DNA of 64,000 nt from Campylobacter canadensis (GCF_013177655.1 NZ_CP035946.1:186001-250000), one strand, 5' to 3'; counted from the stretch's first letter, positions 46,646 to 56,399 are shown. Program-made: numbers and translations. Notes: generated by a model not told the origin, from the sequence alone.

Positions 46646-47703
46646 AAGAAATTTTAGATTATTTGCCAGAAGAATACGGCTTAAATCCAAGTTTTAATAA
46701 TAATCAATTAGCAAAATTTATTTATCAAAAATATATAAATGATTTTGATGAAGCTACAAGTCTTTCAAAGGATTTAAGAGCAAAATTAAAAAAGGAATTT
46801 AATCTTATGCCTTTAAAGCTTAAAAATAAACAAATAAGCATTGATAAAAGTATTAAATTCTTATTTGAATTAAATGATAAACACACAGTAGAAAGTGTTT
46901 TATTACCTATGAAGCAAGAGCGTGTTGAAAATGGGATTAAAAAAAGCGCAAAATATACAATTTGCATTAGCTCTCAAGTAGGTTGCAAGAGTGGTTGCAG
47001 TTTTTGTTTAACAGGAAAAAGTGGGCTTATTAGAAATCTTAGTAGTGCTGAAATTGTTGCACAGGTTTTATTTATAAAAAAATACGCACAAATTCCTTAT
47101 GAGCATGGAGTAAATATAGTTTTTATGGGAATGGGAGAACCGCTTGATAATTTAAATGCAGTTGCAAAAGCAGTAAAGATACTAGCTCACAATGATACTC
47201 TTGCAATTTCTCCAAGAAGACAAACAATCTCAACTAGCGGTCTAGCAAAGCAAATTATTGAGTTAGGCAAAATGAATTTAGGTGTTTTACTTGCCATTTC
47301 TTTACATGCTGTAAATGATGAATTAAGAGATAAATTAATGCCTATTAATAAAGCTTACAATATTAAAAGCGTACTTGATGCAATAAGGCAATTTCCTATT
47401 GATGCTAGAAAAAGAGTTATGTTTGAATATTTATGCCTTGGCGGTATAAATGATGATATTAGCCACGCTAAAGCCTTAGTAAAATTATTGCACGGAATTA
47501 AGGCTAAGATTAATTTAATTTATTTTAACCCACACAAAGGTAGTGAATACAAAAGACCTAGCGAAGAAAGGGTTATTGCATTTAGAGATTACTTACAAGC
47601 ACACGGACAAAATGCTACTATTAGGCAAAGCAAAGGTCTTGATATAAGCGCTGCTTGTGGGCAATTACAAGATGAGCAAAAAAGATTAGAGGAGGTACAA
47701 TGA
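46642..47703 (+). CDS. rlmN: Dual-specificity 23S rRNA/tRNA adenine-C2 methyltransferase RlmN
   Basis: Radical-SAM enzyme methylating A2503 of 23S rRNA and A37 of some tRNAs. 353 residues, GTG start overlapping the preceding stop. The Fe-S motif is CKSGCSFC (Cys115, Cys119, Cys122), with GMGEPLDN for SAM binding and the methyl-carrying Cys in the C-terminal SAACGQL. The downstream glycosyltransferase overlaps by four bases and so rides on this transcript. Confidence 0.96.
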   Translation: MKEILDYLPEEYGLNPSFNNNQLAKFIYQKYINDFDEATSLSKDLRAKLKKEFNLMPLKLKNKQISIDKSIKFLFELNDKHTVESVLLPMKQERVENGIKKSAKYTICISSQVGCKSGCSFCLTGKSGLIRNLSSAEIVAQVLFIKKYAQIPYEHGVNIVFMGMGEPLDNLNAVAKAVKILAHNDTLAISPRRQTISTSGLAKQIIELGKMNLGVLLAISLHAVNDELRDKLMPINKAYNIKSVLDAIRQFPIDARKRVMFEYLCLGGINDDISHAKALVKLLHGIKAKINLIYFNPHKGSEYKRPSEERVIAFRDYLQAHGQNATIRQSKGLDISAACGQLQDEQKRLEEVQ

Positions 47704-48548
47704 AAGAGGTTGCAAGTTTTTGGTATAGTAAAAATCTAAAATCATCACTGGGGGGGGGTATTTTAGATAAATTAGCATTTAAAAAAAATGTAAATAATTG
47801 TGGTTTAAGTAGTTTAGAAATACTTTGTATAAAAAGTTTTATTGATAATAATTTTACCTTTACCTTATATACATACGATAAAAACAATGAATTGTTTAAT
47901 CGATTACAAAAAGAATTAAAAAATTTTTATGTAAAAGATGCGAATGAAATTGTAGATTTTAGTGAATATTTTGATGATAATCGTGGTGCTGGAGTTGCAG
48001 CTTTTAGTGATTATTTTCGTTTTAGAATGATAAATAAAAGTAATGTTGCTTGGGTTGATACTGATATGCTTTGCTTGAAAGAATTTGATTTGAGTGATTA
48101 TGTTGTAATTACACAAGCAGGTAGTGATGGTCATTTAAGCCCTACAACTTCAATGCTAAAATACCCACAAAATAGTGAATTAGCAAATTATTTAATAGAT
48201 GAAAGTAAAAAAATAATTGCAGGTAAAAAAATGGTTGAATGGGGAGTTATCGGACCAGTGTTTTTAGCAAGAGCTATAAAAGAACTAAAATTAGAGCATA
48301 TTTTAAAAGAGCAAGAATATGCTTGTGCTATAAATTGGGCTGATTATCAATATTTTACAAGCGCATCATATATTGATTTTCCACAAAATAGCGTTTGTGC
48401 GCACCTTTGGACTGAAATGTGGAAGGGCTTTAGAGGTTTACCAGCAATAAATAAAGATATTAAAGCACCATTTAATAGTATTTATGAAAGATATAAAAGA
48501 AAACATAATATTTATGAATTTTTAGAAAAACTTTCGTATAAATTGTAA
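47700..48548 (+). CDS. Phase-variable glycosyltransferase (GT32-like, DXD)
   Basis: 282 residues. AGGAGG precedes the ATG. The N-terminus (ASFWYSKNL), [20 protein letters not shown] and the [12 protein letters not shown] block (Asp120 and Asp122 as the DXD) match sugar transferases of the capsular/Och1-like group that Campylobacter uses for LOS or capsule side chains. A run of nine G encodes SLGGG at residues 16-20; with G9 the frame is open, while G8 or G10 meets a stop within about four codons. It is coupled to rlmN and faces the autotransporter across a shared terminator. Donor and acceptor sugars are unknown. Confidence 0.82.
   Translation: MKEVASFWYSKNLKSSLGGGILDKLAFKKNVNNCGLSSLEILCIKSFIDNNFTFTLYTYDKNNELFNRLQKELKNFYVKDANEIVDFSEYFDDNRGAGVAAFSDYFRFRMINKSNVAWVDTDMLCLKEFDLSDYVVITQAGSDGHLSPTTSMLKYPQNSELANYLIDESKKIIAGKKMVEWGVIGPVFLARAIKELKLEHILKEQEYACAINWADYQYFTSASYIDFPQNSVCAHLWTEMWKGFRGLPAINKDIKAPFNSIYERYKRKHNIYEFLEKLSYKL
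47750..47758 (+). repeat. Poly-G tract (G9), phase-variation site
   Basis: Nine consecutive G within codons 17-19 of the glycosyltransferase gene. In this AT-rich sequence such a run is exceptional. As written the gene is in frame (ON); one base gained gives ...GGG TAT TTT AGA TAA and one lost gives ...GTA TTT TAG. Confidence 0.93.
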
Positions 48549-48550
48549 TC

Positions 48551-48572
48551 TTTGTAGCCAAAAGGCTACAAA
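48551..48572. terminator. Bidirectional terminator between glycosyltransferase and autotransporter
   Basis: Perfect 9-bp stem (48551-48559 with 48564-48572) with an AAAA loop, placed in the 26-base gap between two convergent stops. The arm sequences give T-rich ends on both strands. Confidence 0.8.
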
Positions 48573-49564
48573 AGTTATAAAGAATATCTTGCTACAAAAT
48601 TTAAGCTCAAATCTTTCTTGATATGTCCGCTTAAACTTTTATCAATATCAAAATTTAATTTTAACTTATCACTTGCTTTATAGCTAGTTGAAAGCGAGAT
48701 ATCAAAAGTGTTTTCTCTATCTAGCTTTATATCAAGTTTATTAATTTTCATAGGAATTAAATCAGTTGTATAAGCAAAACCACCCCTAAATGATAATTTA
48801 TCATTTACATTCATTCCTGCGAATAAATTTGTTTTAAGTAAAGAACCGTAAATATTCATATTTGAACCTGATTTTGGTGAAACTATGTTTAAATATGGTA
48901 AAAGCTCAATACTAGGCTCAATGTAGTAATTATTTATATCATATCTATAACCAAGCTCGGCAATAAAGCTTAATAAAGCTTGTTTGTTATCGCTAGTAAA
49001 ATTAAAATTAGCCTTAGCACTTAAATCATAAAATAAGCCATTATTTAATAAGCTTGAATAATAAGCTCCTACACCTAAATATCCATCAAAATCACTAATT
49101 TTAGAATAATTAATCATAAAACCTAAAAAATTATCTGCATTGCTAGTAGAATTAAGTTTATCATAACCTGCTTGTAAATACACACTATTAAAATTGTTAT
49201 CATAAACATTGTATCTAGTATAAGATAATCTTGCCCAAGCCCCGCTTGATTTAGCATCGTCTCTTAATTCTCCCATTCTTTTATTTAAATCATTAGAACT
49301 TGCTAAAACGCTAAGATAGGTTGAGCCAATTATGTTTGAGCTTAAATATATTTCATTTTTGCTTGGAATTTTAATAGATGATATAAGATTACCTATGTAA
49401 TCATTTATATTTGCATTCTCACTCGCCCAAGCAGGTAAAGTAGAATTATCTAAAACATAACTTAATGCCTCTTGTAAAACTTTATTACTAGCATTATAAA
49501 AAGCTATTAAATTTGCATAATCTTGTGTTGTTAGTTTAGATGGGTCTTCAGGTAATGTTGAATA

Positions 49565-49571
49565 TTTTTTT
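49565..49571 (-). repeat. A7 run at the autotransporter frameshift
   Basis: Seven A on the coding (minus) strand in TTA GAA AAA AAT ATT. Eight would join the two halves of the autotransporter into one frame. Confidence 0.85.
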
Positions 49572-50062
49572 CTAATTCTGTATTAATTGTATCAAATGAG
49601 CTAGAAATTTTGCTAATACGAGCAAGATTATCTAGCGTATCTTGACCTGCTAGCATATGAGTTAAAGATAATTTTGTTGATTTTTCAAGTAAAGATTGCA
49701 AAGTTTGCTTTTGCTCTTGTGTAAGATTAGTTTTATTAATATCATTTTTTATTGATTCATTTTCAGCTAATTCATCTTTTAAGATAGAATTATAGTCTTT
49801 AATAAAGTTATCATTATTTATTTTAGCTTGTTGCTTATATTGACTTAAGTCTATATAACTACTTTTGGTACTGTTACAATTAACACCTATGGTAGCTAAA
49901 CATTGTTTATTTATATAATCTTTTAACGCAGCTTCATCGTTTAAAGCATTAATTTCTTTATATGTTCCTGTTTGAAAATTACTGTCTAAAGGGTTTAAAT
50001 CCACTAAAGTGTAAGCGTAAGAATTTGCTAATAAAAAAGTAGCGATTAAAGAGTGTTTAAGA

Positions 50063-50070
50063 CCCCCCCC
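50063..50070 (-). repeat. Poly-G tract (G8), phase-variation site
   Basis: Eight C on the plus strand, read as ATT GGG GGG GGT CTT in codons 7-11 of the autotransporter. G8 keeps the signal peptide in frame; G9 gives a stop directly after (TCT TAA), and G7 gives a stop five codons on. Confidence 0.92.
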
Positions 50071-50191
50071 AATTTTACAATTTTTTGTCATTTTGTATCC
50101 TTTTTGTTAATTTAAAAAGAGCAAATATTAACAAAAAAATTATCTAAATGTAATATTTTTTTATAATTTTTAACTCAATTAGAGCTAAAAA

Positions 50192-51277
50192 TTATTTAAA
50201 AAAAGATTTTATTTTTTCAAAAAGTCCGTGCTGCTCTTCGTTTTCACTACTTCCAATTCCAAAAGATGAATTTAATTTTTCTAATAATTGTTTTTGTTCA
50301 TCGTTTAACTTTTTAGGGAATTTTATACTAAGTTGCACATACTGGTCGCCAATTCTTCCTGTATGTGGGTCTTTTACACCTTCATTTGGTATTTTTATTA
50401 ATTCTTTATCGCTTATTCCTAAAGGAATTTGTAAATTAGCTTCTCCACGGATTGTAGGCACTTTAATACTAGCTCCCATTGCAGCTTGTGTAAATAAAAT
50501 TGGCACATCAATATAAATATCATTGTTTTTTCTAATAAATTTTGAATCTTTTTGAACTCTTAATTTTACATACAAATCACTTCTTTGTTTATTTGCTCCA
50601 ATGTTTCCTTTAGCATTGCAGCGTAAAGTAACTGCATTATCTACACCTTCTGGAATATTAATTTCTATTTCATCTTCTTTTTGAGTATAGCTTAAACCAT
50701 TGCAAGCCTTGCATTTTTCTTTGATAATCTTGCCTTTACCATTGCAACTTTGACAAGTGCTTTGAATGTTAAAAAAGCCTTGTCTAATAAAGATTTTACC
50801 TTTACCTTTGCAGCTTGGGCATTGATTTAGGTTTTTATCTTGAGCACCTGTACCATCGCATTTTTCGCAAAGGCATTTATATGTGTATTTAAATTTCTTT
50901 TTGCAGCCAAATACTGCTTCTTTAAATGTTAAATCCAATGTAGCAAACAAATCTTCATTAATCTCATCTTCTTCGCTCATATCATCACCAAAAAACGAAG
51001 AAAAAATATCCTCAAAAGAAGAAAAACCACCAAAACCGCCGCCAAATCCACCTTGACTTTTAAGCCCATCTTCACCGTATCTATCATACATTGCTCTTTT
51101 ATTTTCATCACTTAAAACTTCATAGGCTGCATTTATTTCTTTAAATTTTTCTTCTGTTTCTTTGTTGCCTTGATTTCTATCAGGATGGTATTTTAGTGCC
51201 AATTTACGATAAGCTTTTTTTATTTCATCTGCACTAGAATTTTTGCTAACACCTAAAATCTCGTAAAAATCTCGCAT
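50192..51277 (-). CDS. dnaJ: Chaperone DnaJ
   Basis: DnaK co-chaperone. 361 residues in canonical order: J domain (1-70, HPD in KYHPDRNQG), Gly/Phe-rich linker (about 73-95), zinc domain with four Cys repeats ([31 protein letters not shown], about 135-200), then the two substrate-binding beta domains and a C-terminal helix. The ATG follows AAGGA. Divergent from racR, as in C. jejuni. An imperfect hairpin (50165-50193) lies at its 3' end without a T-run. Confidence 0.97.
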   Translation of the reverse strand: MRDFYEILGVSKNSSADEIKKAYRKLALKYHPDRNQGNKETEEKFKEINAAYEVLSDENKRAMYDRYGEDGLKSQGGFGGGFGGFSSFEDIFSSFFGDDMSEEDEINEDLFATLDLTFKEAVFGCKKKFKYTYKCLCEKCDGTGAQDKNLNQCPSCKGKGKIFIRQGFFNIQSTCQSCNGKGKIIKEKCKACNGLSYTQKEDEIEINIPEGVDNAVTLRCNAKGNIGANKQRSDLYVKLRVQKDSKFIRKNNDIYIDVPILFTQAAMGASIKVPTIRGEANLQIPLGISDKELIKIPNEGVKDPHTGRIGDQYVQLSIKFPKKLNDEQKQLLEKLNSSFGIGSSENEEQHGLFEKIKSFFK

Positions 51278-51297
51278 TTTTTTCCTTTTGATTAATA

Positions 51298-51322
51298 ATT
51301 GTAAATATTTAATAGTTAGAAT
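51298..51322. promoter_or_regulatory. Divergent -10 candidates for dnaJ and racR
   Basis: Minus strand TACAAT at 51303-51298 lies about 20 bases before the dnaJ ATG; plus strand TAGAAT at 51317-51322 lies about 30 bases before the racR ATG. Both are by-eye matches in a 75-base gap. I do not see a clear CIRCE or HspR-type inverted repeat. Confidence 0.4.
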
Positions 51323-51352
51323 AATAAAACTTTAATAGATAAAGGTGTAAAA

Positions 51353-52021
51353 ATGATTAATGTAATTATGATTGAAGACGATATTGAGTTTGCTAATTTA
51401 CTCACTGAGTACTTAGCTAAATTTAACATACAAGTAAAACAATACAGCGACCCTTATTTAGGATTAAGTGCAGGTATAAGCGATTTTGATTGTATGATTT
51501 TAGACCTTACTTTACCAGGACTTGATGGGCTTGAAGTTTGTAAAGAAGTTAGAAAAAAATTCGATATTCCAATTATCATTTCAAGTGCAAGAACTGATTT
51601 AAGTGATAAGGTTTTAGGTTTAGGCTTGGGGGCTGATGACTATTTACCAAAACCATATGACCCTAAAGAAATGCAAGCTAGAATTACTTCTTTAGTAAGA
51701 AGATATAAAAAAACTTTAGCACCGCAAATCGACCCTAACTCTAAGTTCAAAGTAGAGCATGAAAAACACGAAATTTTTTATGATGGACAGCTTTTAACGC
51801 TAACACCTGCAGAATATGATATTTTGCACTTTTTGATAAAAAAACACGGCTTTTCAATCTCAAGAGAAGAATTAGCAAATAACTGCAAATCTTTAAGAGA
51901 AAAAGACTCTAAGAGTTTAGATGTAATCATAGGAAGATTAAGAGCTAAAATTAATGATAATTCAAGAGAGCCAAAACATATTTTTTCAGTTCGTGGAATT
52001 GGCTATAAACTTCTTGGATAA
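51353..52021 (+). CDS. racR: Response regulator RacR (OmpR family)
   Basis: 222 residues. Receiver domain (1-115) with acidic pocket EDD (8-10), phosphoacceptor Asp51 in MILDLTLPG, Lys in YLPKPYDPKE; winged-helix DNA-binding domain (about 130-222) with LTPAEYDILHFLI and SVRGIGYKLLG. In C. jejuni the RacRS pair governs respiration and temperature-dependent growth genes. Followed at once by its kinase gene. Confidence 0.93.
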   Translation: MINVIMIEDDIEFANLLTEYLAKFNIQVKQYSDPYLGLSAGISDFDCMILDLTLPGLDGLEVCKEVRKKFDIPIIISSARTDLSDKVLGLGLGADDYLPKPYDPKEMQARITSLVRRYKKTLAPQIDPNSKFKVEHEKHEIFYDGQLLTLTPAEYDILHFLIKKHGFSISREELANNCKSLREKDSKSLDVIIGRLRAKINDNSREPKHIFSVRGIGYKLLG

Positions 52022-53247
52022 TGATTTATACACTACAAAGCAAGTTTTTGTTCTTTTTTGCATTAACTTGCTTACTTGTTGTTGCTTTATTTATAAGCAT
52101 TGACCAAGTTATAAAAACAAATTCAGAAAACGAAGAATTACAAAGACAATATTTCATCTCGCATAGTGTTGCTAAACTTTATAATTTAGGTTTAGGCAAT
52201 GAGGTTGATAATTATTTAATTAGTGCTAACTTATATAAAGTTAGTGAAAGTGAAAAAATTTTAAATATTATTAGTAATGCAAGAAATGTTTTTACAAGAA
52301 TTTTGGATATCGGTTATATAAGATGTTATGAATTAGATGATGTATTTTATTTGCAAATTGATTTAAAAAATAGTGCAGGTGTTGCTATGTATGCAAGTAA
52401 ATATACACCTAATCTAAACAGGCTTATATTAATTGCTGGTTTATTTATAGCTTTGTTAGTGTTTTTTACCTTTTATTATTTTACATTAAAAGATATTATA
52501 AAACCGCTTAAAAAGCTATCAGTTCATATTAAAAATTGGAATGTGGGCAATCATCATATTTTTAAATATACTAAAAATGATGAAATATCAACTGTTATTA
52601 AAGAAGTAAATAAATTAACTAGAAACATAAACGAGTTAATTCAATCAAGACAATTTTTTATACGCTCAATTATGCACGAGCTTAAAACCCCTATTGGAAA
52701 AGGAAAAATTCTTGTAGCACTTTTTGAAGAAAGCTCTAAAACAAGGCAACTTGATAATATTTTTGATAGATTAAATATGTTGCTTAATGAGTTTAATAAA
52801 ATTGAGCAAATTTTAACAAAAAACTATACATTAAATATTCAAACTTATAGACTGCATGTTATTTACGAACAAGCTTTAGATATGCTAATGATTGAGCCAG
52901 GAGATGCTAGAATTGCAGTAAAAATTAATGCTCAAAAACAAATTGATGTGGATTTAGAATTATTTTCAATGCTTGTTAAAAATCTTTTGGATAATGCTTT
53001 AAAATATTCAAGCGATGGCAAGTGCGAATTTGTTGTTGATGAAGATAAAATAAGTGTTATTAATAATGGGGCTGCTTTAAAAGAACCCTTTGAATATTAC
53101 CTTGGAACCTTTGTAAGGGGTGAAAGCACTAATAATACTCACGGATTTGGTTTAGGGCTTTATTTAATTGATTATATTTGCACATTGCATAATTTTACCT
53201 TTGCTTATCATTATGATACAAGGCATCATTTTAAGGTGATTTTTTGA
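52021..53247 (+). CDS. racS: Sensor histidine kinase RacS
   Basis: 408 residues. Membrane helix 1 (about 9-28), a periplasmic sensor domain of about 105 residues, helix 2 (about 137-158), HAMP-like linker, then H-box SIMHELKTPIGKG (His219), N-box NLLDNALKYSSDG and G-box HGFGLGLYLIDY. The ATG overlaps the racR stop by one base. Divergent N and G boxes are typical of this family. Overlaps recR. Confidence 0.92.
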   Translation: MIYTLQSKFLFFFALTCLLVVALFISIDQVIKTNSENEELQRQYFISHSVAKLYNLGLGNEVDNYLISANLYKVSESEKILNIISNARNVFTRILDIGYIRCYELDDVFYLQIDLKNSAGVAMYASKYTPNLNRLILIAGLFIALLVFFTFYYFTLKDIIKPLKKLSVHIKNWNVGNHHIFKYTKNDEISTVIKEVNKLTRNINELIQSRQFFIRSIMHELKTPIGKGKILVALFEESSKTRQLDNIFDRLNMLLNEFNKIEQILTKNYTLNIQTYRLHVIYEQALDMLMIEPGDARIAVKINAQKQIDVDLELFSMLVKNLLDNALKYSSDGKCEFVVDEDKISVINNGAALKEPFEYYLGTFVRGESTNNTHGFGLGLYLIDYICTLHNFTFAYHYDTRHHFKVIF

Positions 53248-53804
53248 AAGAATTTGAAAAATTATGCAAGAATTTTAATAAAATTCAAGGCGTAGGAAAA
53301 AAAACTGCTTTAAAAATGGCTTATCATTTATGTTATGAAAATAAAAATCTTTTAGAAGAATTAGCTCACTCTTTAAAAAGTGCAAGTTCTGCTATTAAAG
53401 AATGTGAAATTTGCGGAGCTTTGTGTGAAGATTATTTGTGCGATGAGTGTTTAAATGAAGATTTAGAAAAAAGTGTATGTTTAGTAGAAAGTGCAAAAGA
53501 TATCTTTTTTTTAAAAGATTGCAATGCCTATGAAGGTAGATATTTTGTTTTTGCAAAGGCTAATGAATATTATTTAAAAAAACTAGAAAATATGATTAAT
53601 AAATACAATATACAAGAAATAATTATTGCTTATACACCAAGTGTTAGCACCGATACTTTATGCTTTTATTTAGAAAATTATTTTATAAATAAAAATCTAA
53701 GTATTAGTAAAATTGCACAAGGAATTCCAAACGGAGTAAAAATTCAAGATATTGACCAAAGTTCATTAAGTAGTGCTATTTTAAATAGAGTAAAATTTAC
53801 ATAA
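53244..53804 (+). CDS. recR: Recombination mediator RecR
   Basis: 186 residues, slightly short. N-terminal helix-hairpin-helix (KIQGVGKKTALKMAYHL), a Cys zinc finger (CEICGALCEDYLCDEC), and a Toprim domain beginning CLVESAKDIFFL. The start is a TTG overlapping the racS stop, behind an AAGG. RecR acts at single-strand gaps; Campylobacter lacks a conventional RecF partner as far as I recall. The dnaJ-racRS-recR order is conserved with C. jejuni. Confidence 0.93.
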   Translation: MKEFEKLCKNFNKIQGVGKKTALKMAYHLCYENKNLLEELAHSLKSASSAIKECEICGALCEDYLCDECLNEDLEKSVCLVESAKDIFFLKDCNAYEGRYFVFAKANEYYLKKLENMINKYNIQEIIIAYTPSVSTDTLCFYLENYFINKNLSISKIAQGIPNGVKIQDIDQSSLSSAILNRVKFT

Positions 53805-53813
53805 GGGAATAAA

Positions 53814-55412
53814 ATGAAAAGAGTGTTATTTTTAATATTTTTTATTTGTTTTTTTGTAAGAGCAGATATTTTAGAACCAAATCAAGCTTTTATGCCAAGT
53901 GTTAATAAAGATGAACAATTTGTGCATATCTCAATAAAATTAGCCGATGATATTTATTTATACAAAGATAGTTTTGCTTTATTTATTAATAATGTTGATG
54001 ATACAAAGTTTATAGATTTTAAAAAAGCAGAAATTAAAGAAAAGCAAGAAGTGTATTTTAATGAATTTTCTTTTTCTATTCCTTTATTTAAGTTAGAGCA
54101 AAACAATTCTATTGTTATTTATTATCAAGGTTGTTCTATGCAGGGTCTATGCTACCAATCTTTAAAAAGTAAATTTAATATTAATAATAGTAAAATAAGC
54201 GTTGATTATATAAATAAACAAGCTAACAAAAAAGAAGAAAATTTATATGAAGAAAGTTTAAATTCTAAAAGCTTTTTTATAGTTATTTTTTCATTTTTTC
54301 TTGCTGGACTTTTACTTTCTTTAACACCTTGCACACTTCCTATGATTCCAATTTTATCAAGCATACTAGCAAACTTAAGCTCCAAAAGAACCTTATTAGC
54401 ATCAATAATTTATGTTTTAGGAACTAGCTTAACATATACAATTAGTGGTGTTATTGCAGCCTTGCTTGGTAGTGGTTTGCAAGAAATTTTTCAAAGCAAA
54501 ATTGTAATTATTATTTTCTCTTTAATTTTTGTTTTATTTGCTGTATCAATGTTTGGTTTTTTTAATATTCAAATGCCAAATTCAATGCAAAATTCACTTT
54601 TAAAAATAAATTCTAAGCAAAGTGGTTTTGTTGGTATTTTTATAATGGGTGCTTTAAGTGCTTTGATTGTAGGTCCTTGCGTAGCTGCACCGCTTGCAAC
54701 TTTACTTATTTATATTGCTAATACTAAAGATGTTTTTTTAGGTGCTAGTGCTTTATTTACGATGAGTATTGCTATGTCTATTCCGCTTATTGTTATTGGT
54801 TTTGGTTTTAAATTTTTAAAAAGTGGTGCTTGGATGCAAGTTATTAATAAGATTTTTGCTTTTATTATGCTTGTTATGGCAGTTTATTTTCTTGGGAGAA
54901 TTCTTAGTGAAGAAATAACAAATATTTTATATGCTCTAATTTGTTTTGCAAGTGTTATTTATTTTGGTCTATTTGATGAGATAAAAAGTAAATTTGCCTT
55001 TATTATTAAATATATTTTACTTTTAATCTTTGTTTTTGCTCTATATTTAACTTTTAGTGTTTTTATGGAAAAAAATAATGCAAAAACTTTAGAATTTAAA
55101 ATAGCAAGTTCTAAAGAAGAAATGCTTTTACAAGATAAAAATTTAATTTATTTTACTGCAGACTGGTGTGAAAATTGCAAGGAGTTAGCAAAAACTACTT
55201 TTAAAGATGAAAGAGTAATAAATAAACTTTCTAAAATTAATTTAATCAAAATAGACTTAAGCGATGTAAATGATTTTGAAAAAGAATTAACGCAAAAATA
55301 TCAAATTTTTGGACCTCCTGTTATGATGATTGTTGATAAAAATATGAATGTAGAAAATAAAATAATAGGCTATGTTGATGCAAATACTTTTTTGAAAAAA
55401 ATTAATTTTTAA
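53814..55412 (+). CDS. dsbD: Thiol:disulfide interchange protein DsbD
   Basis: Carries electrons from cytoplasmic thioredoxin to periplasmic thiol systems such as cytochrome c assembly, relevant to CcsBA. 532 residues with signal peptide (1-18), an N-terminal domain with the Cys pair CSMQGLC, eight membrane helices with the paired Cys in LTPCTLPMIP and VGPCVAAP, and a C-terminal thioredoxin-like domain with ADWCENCKELA. All three Cys pairs are intact. Nine bases after recR. Confidence 0.94.
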   Translation: MKRVLFLIFFICFFVRADILEPNQAFMPSVNKDEQFVHISIKLADDIYLYKDSFALFINNVDDTKFIDFKKAEIKEKQEVYFNEFSFSIPLFKLEQNNSIVIYYQGCSMQGLCYQSLKSKFNINNSKISVDYINKQANKKEENLYEESLNSKSFFIVIFSFFLAGLLLSLTPCTLPMIPILSSILANLSSKRTLLASIIYVLGTSLTYTISGVIAALLGSGLQEIFQSKIVIIIFSLIFVLFAVSMFGFFNIQMPNSMQNSLLKINSKQSGFVGIFIMGALSALIVGPCVAAPLATLLIYIANTKDVFLGASALFTMSIAMSIPLIVIGFGFKFLKSGAWMQVINKIFAFIMLVMAVYFLGRILSEEITNILYALICFASVIYFGLFDEIKSKFAFIIKYILLLIFVFALYLTFSVFMEKNNAKTLEFKIASSKEEMLLQDKNLIYFTADWCENCKELAKTTFKDERVINKLSKINLIKIDLSDVNDFEKELTQKYQIFGPPVMMIVDKNMNVENKIIGYVDANTFLKKINF

Positions 55413-55430
55413 AGCTTAAATTAAACTTAT

Positions 55431-55436
55431 TAGAAT
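55431..55436 (+). promoter_or_regulatory. Candidate -10 element for the ndk operon
   Basis: TAGAAT about 33 bases before the ndk ATG in the 56-base gap after dsbD; GGAGAG lies before the ATG. Confidence 0.4.
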
Positions 55437-55468
55437 AAAATAAGCCCTTTTTATTTTAAGGAGAGTGT

Positions 55469-55882
55469 ATGCAAAGAACTTTATCAATCATAAAGCCTGA
55501 CGCTGTAAAAAAGAATGTAATTGGTGAAATTTTAAGCAGATTTGAAAAGAATGGATTAAAAATCGTTGCTATGAAATATTTACATTTAAGTAAAGATGAC
55601 GCAGCAAGATTTTATATTGTTCATAAAGATAGACCATTTTATGGTGAATTAACTGATTTTATGAGCAGTGGCCCTGTTGTTGTAAGTGTTTTAGAAGGCG
55701 AAGATGCAGTTGCTAAAAATAGAAAATTAATGGGAGCAACAAATCCAAAAGAAGCTGAAAAAGGCACTATTAGAGCAGATTTTGCTGATAGCATTGATGC
55801 AAATGCGGTTCATGGCAGCGATAGCTTAGAAAACGCAAAAATTGAAATTGATTTTTTCTTTAATAAGCTTGAAATAAAATGA
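55469..55882 (+). CDS. ndk: Nucleoside diphosphate kinase
   Basis: Balances nucleoside triphosphates. 137 residues, standard length. The N-terminal [31 protein letters not shown] and catalytic-His motif [12 protein letters not shown] (His115) are all present. First gene of the ndk-DUF177-rpmF-plsX-fabH string found in C. jejuni too. Confidence 0.97.
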   Translation: MQRTLSIIKPDAVKKNVIGEILSRFEKNGLKIVAMKYLHLSKDDAARFYIVHKDRPFYGELTDFMSSGPVVVSVLEGEDAVAKNRKLMGATNPKEAEKGTIRADFADSIDANAVHGSDSLENAKIEIDFFFNKLEIK

Positions 55883-56235
55883 AAATATTATTTTCTAAAA
55901 TTAGCAAAGTTAATTATCCATTTAAACTAGACTTAGATAATATGAGCTTAGTTGGCTTTTTAAAAAGAGAAAACGAGCAAATAGTAAATCTAGAAGCTAA
56001 AATGAGTGGTACTTTTATGTATCTTTGTGCTAAATGTGGTTGCGAACTTGAGCTTAATATTGATGAGGATATTAAATTAAGTCTTAGCGATGGCGTTTAT
56101 AAGGATATAGATAATCAGCTTAGCGATACTATGGAATTTTTCAATTCGGAAATTGATTTGTTAGAAATTTTAGAAAGTGAATTAAATTTATATCTTAGTG
56201 ATAATTTTTATTGTTTAAATTGTGAAAAGGAGTAA
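55879..56235 (+). CDS. DUF177/YceD family protein
   Basis: 118 residues. A beta-rich N-terminal part ([12 protein letters not shown]), then [12 protein letters not shown] and a closing CLNCEKE forming two CxxC pairs that could bind a metal. YceD proteins are nearly always encoded just before rpmF and are linked to 23S rRNA maturation. Overlaps ndk by four bases, and its stop is three bases before the rpmF ATG. Confidence 0.88.
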   Translation: MKILFSKISKVNYPFKLDLDNMSLVGFLKRENEQIVNLEAKMSGTFMYLCAKCGCELELNIDEDIKLSLSDGVYKDIDNQLSDTMEFFNSEIDLLEILESELNLYLSDNFYCLNCEKE

Positions 56236-56238
56236 AAA

Positions 56239-56397
56239 ATGGCAGTTCCAAAGAGAAGAGTTAGTAAAACAAGAGCAGCAAAAAGACGCACTCATTATAA
56301 AATTGAGCTTGTTAGACCAATTAAGGATAAAGACGGAAACTGGAAATTACCACACCGTGTAAATCCTGTAACTGGCGAATACAACACTAAAGAATAA
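56239..56397 (+). CDS. rpmF: 50S ribosomal protein L32
   Basis: 52 residues, too short for a usual ORF cut-off. Starts [20 protein letters not shown] and ends [11 protein letters not shown]. The zinc-ribbon Cys pairs of many L32 proteins are absent, so this is the Cys-free form. AAAGGAG before the ATG overlaps the upstream stop. Two bases before plsX. Confidence 0.96.
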   Translation: MAVPKRRVSKTRAAKRRTHYKIELVRPIKDKDGNWKLPHRVNPVTGEYNTKE

Positions 56398-56399
56398 CA

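Larger units (their letters stand above)
48575..50091 (-). pseudogene. Phase-variable autotransporter, frameshifted in a poly-A run
   Basis: Two frames make one protein. The first (50091-49531, 186 aa) starts MTKNCKIGGGLKHSLIATFLLANSYA, a signal peptide containing the G8 tract, then a helical passenger rich in Asn, Lys and Gln. It stops soon after a run of seven A (49571-49565 read on the minus strand). With one more A, the frame continues without a stop (LEKKYSTLPEDPSKLTTQDY...) into an outer-membrane barrel (about residues 270-505; GAWARLSYTRYNVYD, FLGFMINYSK, ending NFVARYSL). The whole would be 505 residues with an unusually short passenger. C. jejuni CapA is a distant analogue: an autotransporter under poly-G control. 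The frameshift may be real, a second slippage site, or a sequencing error. AAGGA precedes the ATG. Confidence 0.83.

Noticed and set aside
47621-47887. 88-codon minus-strand frame across the rlmN/glycosyltransferase junction
   Set aside because: It overlaps two well-supported genes and crosses the poly-G tract without any start signal.
50165-50193. Hairpin at the dnaJ 3' end as a terminator
   Set aside because: The 12-bp stem has a mismatch and no T-run follows on the dnaJ strand.
56239-56397. Cys-free L32 as a sign of zinc-starvation paralogue or transfer
   Set aside because: It sits in its normal operon, and the Cys-free form appears usual for Campylobacter, so nothing unusual can be claimed.
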